Positions 5,777 to 7,686 of a stretch of DNA of 7,686 bases are shown here, piece by piece. Each line of letters begins with the position of its first letter. The stretch's first letter is position 1. Source of the stretch: Peptococcaceae bacterium (GTDB lineage: Bacteria; Bacillota; Peptococcia; DRI-13; UBA5745); NCBI GenBank assembly GCA_031264885.1, contig JAISDM010000179.1:1-7686 (forward strand), in the 5' to 3' direction. Below the pieces are notes generated by a model. That model was not told the origin of the DNA, made no database searches, and saw nothing but the letters and a program-made list of their open reading frames with translations. Made by a program: the position numbers and the translations under genes.

Positions 5777-6718
5777 CTATCCTCCGATTTGCCGCATGCT
5801 CCGGGCGGATGTGAAGCTCTCTTGAAATTGATGGCCGCGGGGTTTGTGATAAATGGTGTCCCGGATGAGCCGGCCCAATTGCCGCGGATCGCCGCGCAGA
5901 GCAGGCATGAGATCGGCCTCTCCGTTGTTCCCCAGGCACATTTTAAGGCGGCCGTCGCAGGTCAGGCGAACCCGGTTGCAATCTGAACAGAAAGCGTGAG
6001 AAACAGGCGAAATCAAACCGACCTTGCCTTTGAATCCGGGGCCGGAATACAAACGGGCCACACCGCCGGCGCCTGTGCCCGCGGGCTTCAGATAAGGCCG
6101 GGAGGAGAGAATATCGTCGCCCCGAATGATTTGTTTTTGATGGAGTTCCCCATACCGCCCGATGGGCATCAGCTCGATAAAACGGAATTCCAGGGGATTT
6201 TCCCTTGCCAGCGCGATGAAGTCGTCAATTTCATCGTCATTGATCCCGCCTATGAGAACGGCGTTGACTTTCACATGGATCCCCGCGCTCAAAGCGGCGC
6301 GGATGCCTTTCCAGACGCTGTCCAGGGCGTCCTGGCCGGTGATGCGCCGGTAGCGGTCGGGCTTGAGGGTATCCAGGCTGAAGTTGATCCGGGTCAGTTT
6401 GGCGTCCAGAAGCCCCGGCAGCCGTTCCGCGAGGCCGATTCCATTGGTGGTCATGGGTATCTCCTCAATGCCGCTGATGGCGGAGATACCGGTGATCAGC
6501 GCCTCCAAATCCTGACGGGTCAACGGCTCCCCGCCGGTGACGCGGACCTTCCGGATCCCCAGCCTGGCCATTTCCCTCACGGCCAAAATCATTTCGTCAC
6601 AGCTGAGCCGGCGGCAGGGGGCGCTTTCGCCAGGCTGACAGTACAGGCAGCTTAGATTGCACTGATCTGTCACCGACAAGCGCAGATAATCGATATTGCG
6701 TCCGAATTGATCAAACAT
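5777..6718 (-). CDS. moaA: GTP 3',8-cyclase MoaA (radical SAM)
   Basis: MoaA is a radical SAM enzyme with two [4Fe-4S] clusters that rearranges GTP to 3',8-cyclo-7,8-dihydro-GTP, the first step of molybdenum cofactor synthesis. In the 313-residue form the SAM cluster motif is C20-C24-C27 (CNLSCLYC). TGGEPL follows at 61-66. The second cluster is held by C244, C247 and C261 in FCSDCNRVRLTCDGRLKMCL, whose arginines bind GTP. The C-terminus ends in the Gly-Gly tail (IGG) that is required in this family. The chosen start (ATG 6718, MFDQFGRNIDYLRLS) matches the normal N-terminus and has GGGAG (6728-6732) 9 nt upstream; an in-frame extension to 6781 would run through the palindrome and promoter and is rejected. 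It is the first gene of the moaA-moaC-MOSC-M23 set. Later Moco genes (moaD, moaE, moeA, mogA) are not in the window. Confidence 0.97.
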   Translation of the reverse strand: MFDQFGRNIDYLRLSVTDQCNLSCLYCQPGESAPCRRLSCDEMILAVREMARLGIRKVRVTGGEPLTRQDLEALITGISAISGIEEIPMTTNGIGLAERLPGLLDAKLTRINFSLDTLKPDRYRRITGQDALDSVWKGIRAALSAGIHVKVNAVLIGGINDDEIDDFIALARENPLEFRFIELMPIGRYGELHQKQIIRGDDILSSRPYLKPAGTGAGGVARLYSGPGFKGKVGLISPVSHAFCSDCNRVRLTCDGRLKMCLGNNGEADLMPALRGDPRQLGRLIRDTIYHKPRGHQFQESFTSARSMRQIGG

Positions 6719-6733
6719 ATGTTTTGTCTCCCG

Positions 6734-6747
6734 TAGGTGATCACCTA
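6734..6747. promoter_or_regulatory. 14-bp perfect palindrome upstream of moaA (candidate operator)
   Basis: TAGGTGATCACCTA is a perfect palindrome 16-29 bp before the moaA start codon, just downstream of a candidate promoter and directly before the ribosome binding site. The position suits a repressor operator acting on the moa operon. It does not match the E. coli ModE site known to me, and no Moco-riboswitch-like structure was recognised. The binding protein is unknown. Confidence 0.5.
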
Positions 6748-6752
6748 TCTCT

Positions 6753-6781
6753 ATGGTAACCTCAAAAGACGTTTCAATCAA
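6753..6781 (-). promoter_or_regulatory. Candidate sigma-A promoter of the moaA operon
   Basis: On the minus strand TTGATT (6776-6781) is 17 bp from TACCAT (6753-6758). Each box matches the consensus at four of six positions. An A-rich tract (AGAAAAAAAG) lies just upstream, as in an UP element. Transcription would begin around 6746, so the palindrome at 6734-6747 would cover the start site. A TTGAAA box nearby with a weaker -10 is an alternative. Confidence 0.4.
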
Positions 6782-6862
6782 TCTTTTTTTCTGTGCCGGG
6801 CGTTTTTCTTTTTGGGTTCATTCATGGGACTGCATATGTTTTCCGGGATTCCGCATTTGCGG
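6782..6862. other. Spacer between the shortened PIN gene and the moaA promoter
   Basis: No gene is supported. There is a short palindrome CCGCATTTGCGG at 6851-6862, directly after the PIN stop, without a following T-tract. T-rich tracts on the plus strand (A-rich on the minus strand) precede the moaA promoter. No convincing terminator separates the toxin-antitoxin genes from moaA, so read-through is possible. Confidence 0.4.
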
Positions 6863-7087
6863 CTATTCCGAATGGAATTGCTCCAAAAACGCCTGGGGCG
6901 ACAGAGCCGTAACGGGCGACTGCCGGAAGTCCTTCTCGTTGCGGGTGATGATGTAGTCTGCTTTCCAGCGTTGGCCGCTAACGGCCAGCATCGCGTCCTC
7001 GTAATCGGACATAGCGGAAGCCAGCGCGTTTTTCACATCGGCGGCGGTAACGTCGATAATATTTATATTATCAATCAAGACCTTCAT
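6863..7087 (-). CDS. Internally deleted PIN-domain (VapC-like) toxin, probable remnant
   Basis: Full PIN-domain toxins are Mg-dependent ribonucleases of about 130-140 residues; this frame has only 74. The N-terminus MKVLID matches the family's first strand with its catalytic Asp (D6). The rest matches the C-terminal half: VTAADVKNALAS, then SDYEDAML (acidic residues 28-31) and ADYIITRNEKDF (D44, D53). The central ~60 residues, including the usual conserved Glu, are missing, and the two ends remain in frame. The junction coincides with an AT-rich palindrome (7055-7072). The start ATG overlaps the antitoxin stop by 17 bp, the normal layout for such operons, and the ribosome site is weak, suggesting coupling. 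Probably inactive as an RNase; a short stand-alone role cannot be excluded. Confidence 0.7.
   Translation of the reverse strand: MKVLIDNINIIDVTAADVKNALASAMSDYEDAMLAVSGQRWKADYIITRNEKDFRQSPVTALSPQAFLEQFHSE
7055..7072. repeat. AT-rich palindrome at the PIN deletion junction
   Basis: GATAATA and TATTATC pair perfectly around TTTA. The sequence encodes residues 6-11 of the shortened toxin (DNINII), exactly where the family alignment jumps from its first strand to its C-terminal half. It overlaps the antitoxin stop codon by 2 bp. It may mark the site of the deletion or a later rearrangement. Confidence 0.6.
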
Positions 7088-7304
7088 ATTTCCGCGCCAG
7101 CCTTTCCGCTTTGAGTTTCTTTGCGTCGGTATTCGCGCCCGGAATAATGCCGGTCAAATCGTCCACCCAAGCGCGTTTTGCTTTGGGCGCGACCAGCACG
7201 GCAATGTCCGCGCCGTTCTTGGTGATGTGGATTTCCTCGCGGCTAACAAGTGATAAATATTTGCCGAGGTTAGCCTTGAAGTCCGTCGCGGTAATCTGAA
7301 TCAT
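7071..7304 (-). CDS. Phd/YefM-family type II antitoxin
   Basis: This 77-residue protein is a type II antitoxin of the Phd/YefM family. Such proteins dimerise through an N-terminal DNA-binding domain, repress their own operon, and use a flexible C-terminal tail to block the toxin. The N-terminus MIQITATDFKANLGKYLSLV followed by EEIHITKNGADIAVLVAP is a typical family match. The C-terminal tail (about 43-77, containing WVDDLTGIIPG and ending KYEGLD) would be the toxin-binding part. ATG 7304 is chosen because AAAGGGG (7313-7319) lies 8 nt upstream and the family N-terminus begins here; the frame is open further upstream to 7370 but would overlap the promoter. It appears intact although its partner toxin is shortened. 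Confidence 0.88.
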   Translation of the reverse strand: MIQITATDFKANLGKYLSLVSREEIHITKNGADIAVLVAPKAKRAWVDDLTGIIPGANTDAKKLKAERLARKYEGLD

Positions 7305-7336
7305 AGTCAAAACCCCTTTCCGTCGGCTCCTACTAC

Positions 7337-7352
7337 ATACCATTATATACCA
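7337..7352. promoter_or_regulatory. ATACCA direct repeats, 10-bp period (candidate autoregulatory site)
   Basis: ATACCA occurs at 7337-7342 and 7347-7352, one helical turn apart, overlapping the -10 box of the antitoxin promoter. Antitoxins of this family usually repress their own operon by binding at the promoter, so these could be half-sites. The link is inferred from position only. Confidence 0.3.
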
Positions 7353-7370
7353 ATCGCGCAAAACAATCAA
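7342..7370 (-). promoter_or_regulatory. Promoter of the antitoxin-toxin operon
   Basis: On the minus strand TTGATT (7365-7370) is separated by 17 bp from a perfect TATAAT (7342-7347), about 38 bp before the antitoxin start codon. It is the best sigma-A-type promoter in the window. Confidence 0.65.
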
Positions 7371-7388
7371 TTATAATCGAATATCCGT

Positions 7389-7649
7389 CTACCTTGGAGC
7401 GGCGATCACAATTGCGACATTATCCTCTTCCTTGAAACTGCCGTCCAAAACCACGCTGGTATAGGCAGACCCCGAGTACCGCCAGATTGCCTGGGCCTTG
7501 CCATTCATATTCTCACCGTCCGAGACCGACATCATATCCTCAACGCTGCCGTAATCATTCCCGTCCCCGTCAAAACACATAAACGAATGGGGCGGTCCAT
7601 ATTTATCCGTCAGTTCGGCAAGCAGCTTCCCGAATAGATCTATTTCCAT
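7389..7649 (-). CDS. Small acidic protein of unknown function
   Basis: I do not recognise this 86-residue protein. It begins MEIDLFGKLLAELTDKYGPP, an amphipathic helix followed by a KYGPP turn. An acidic segment (DGDGNDYGSVEDMMSV) comes next. The second half (AQAIWRYSGSAYTSVVLDG then NVAIVIAAPR) looks like beta strands. The general pattern of a helix, YGxP, a conserved Trp and alternating hydrophobic strands recalls small domains in many uncharacterised Firmicutes proteins, but I cannot name a family. There is no signal peptide or membrane segment. ATG 7649 is preferred: GAGG (7659-7662) lies 9 nt upstream. TTG 7664 overlaps this site and is unlikely. It reads in the same direction as the downstream toxin-antitoxin pair but is separated from it by that pair's own promoter. 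Confidence 0.65.
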   Translation of the reverse strand: MEIDLFGKLLAELTDKYGPPHSFMCFDGDGNDYGSVEDMMSVSDGENMNGKAQAIWRYSGSAYTSVVLDGSFKEEDNVAIVIAAPR

Positions 7650-7686
7650 ACGAGTATACCTCAATATTACTGTAAACCGGCCAAAA

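Noticed and set aside
5996..6655. Plus-strand open frame of 219 codons opposite moaA
   Set aside because: Antisense to MoaA, whose cluster motifs are unambiguous.
6719..6781. N-terminal extension of moaA by 21 codons
   Set aside because: It would run through the promoter and palindrome; ATG 6718 has the ribosome site and the standard family N-terminus.
6737..7114. Plus-strand open frame of 125 codons across the PIN gene and spacer
   Set aside because: Overlaps the antisense of the toxin remnant and moaA promoter; no ribosome site and no family resemblance.
7305..7370. N-terminal extension of the antitoxin by 22 codons
   Set aside because: It covers the promoter and has no ribosome site; ATG 7304 matches the family start.

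Overview
The window suggests a moderately GC-rich Gram-positive bacterium of the Firmicutes/Clostridia type. The main evidence is a rapZ-whiA pair (WhiA is a Gram-positive family), strong AGGAGG-type ribosome binding sites, frequent TTG/GTG starts, and a Clostridia-style moaA-moaC-MOSC cofactor cluster. No species can be named from the sequence alone.

Left part (plus strand): a leader with two small hairpins (1-167) precedes a Cof-type HAD phosphatase (168-1001). Next comes a 241-bp interval packed with inverted repeats, including a REP-like inverted doublet (1005-1169). It is followed by rapZ (1243-2133) and whiA (2126-3088), which overlap by 8 bp. The yvcK/mgfK gene that usually sits between them is absent. 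A second copy of the REP-like doublet (3127-3193) fills the convergent junction after whiA.

Middle part (minus strand, read right to left): a tight apparent operon runs moaA (6718-5777), moaC (5772-5296), a stand-alone MOSC protein (5290-4862) and a membrane-anchored M23 peptidase (4842-3220). MoaA and MoaC together convert GTP to cyclic pyranopterin monophosphate, the first intermediate of molybdenum cofactor synthesis. The MOSC protein probably handles sulfur or Moco-like chemistry. The M23 gene has no obvious link to this pathway and may only share the transcript. A candidate promoter and a perfect 14-bp palindrome sit just upstream of moaA.

Right part (minus strand): a Phd/YefM antitoxin gene (7304-7071) with a near-consensus promoter overlaps a shortened PIN-domain toxin gene (7087-6863). 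The toxin seems to have lost its central part in frame, so the module looks like a decaying type II toxin-antitoxin operon. Upstream of it is a small acidic protein of unknown function (7649-7389).

No rRNA, tRNA, CRISPR array, transposase or phage gene was seen. No clearly new defence or biosynthetic system is visible. The points most worth a second look are the REP-like mosaic doublets, the internally deleted PIN gene with its intact antitoxin, the moaA palindrome, and the peptidase at the end of the molybdopterin operon.
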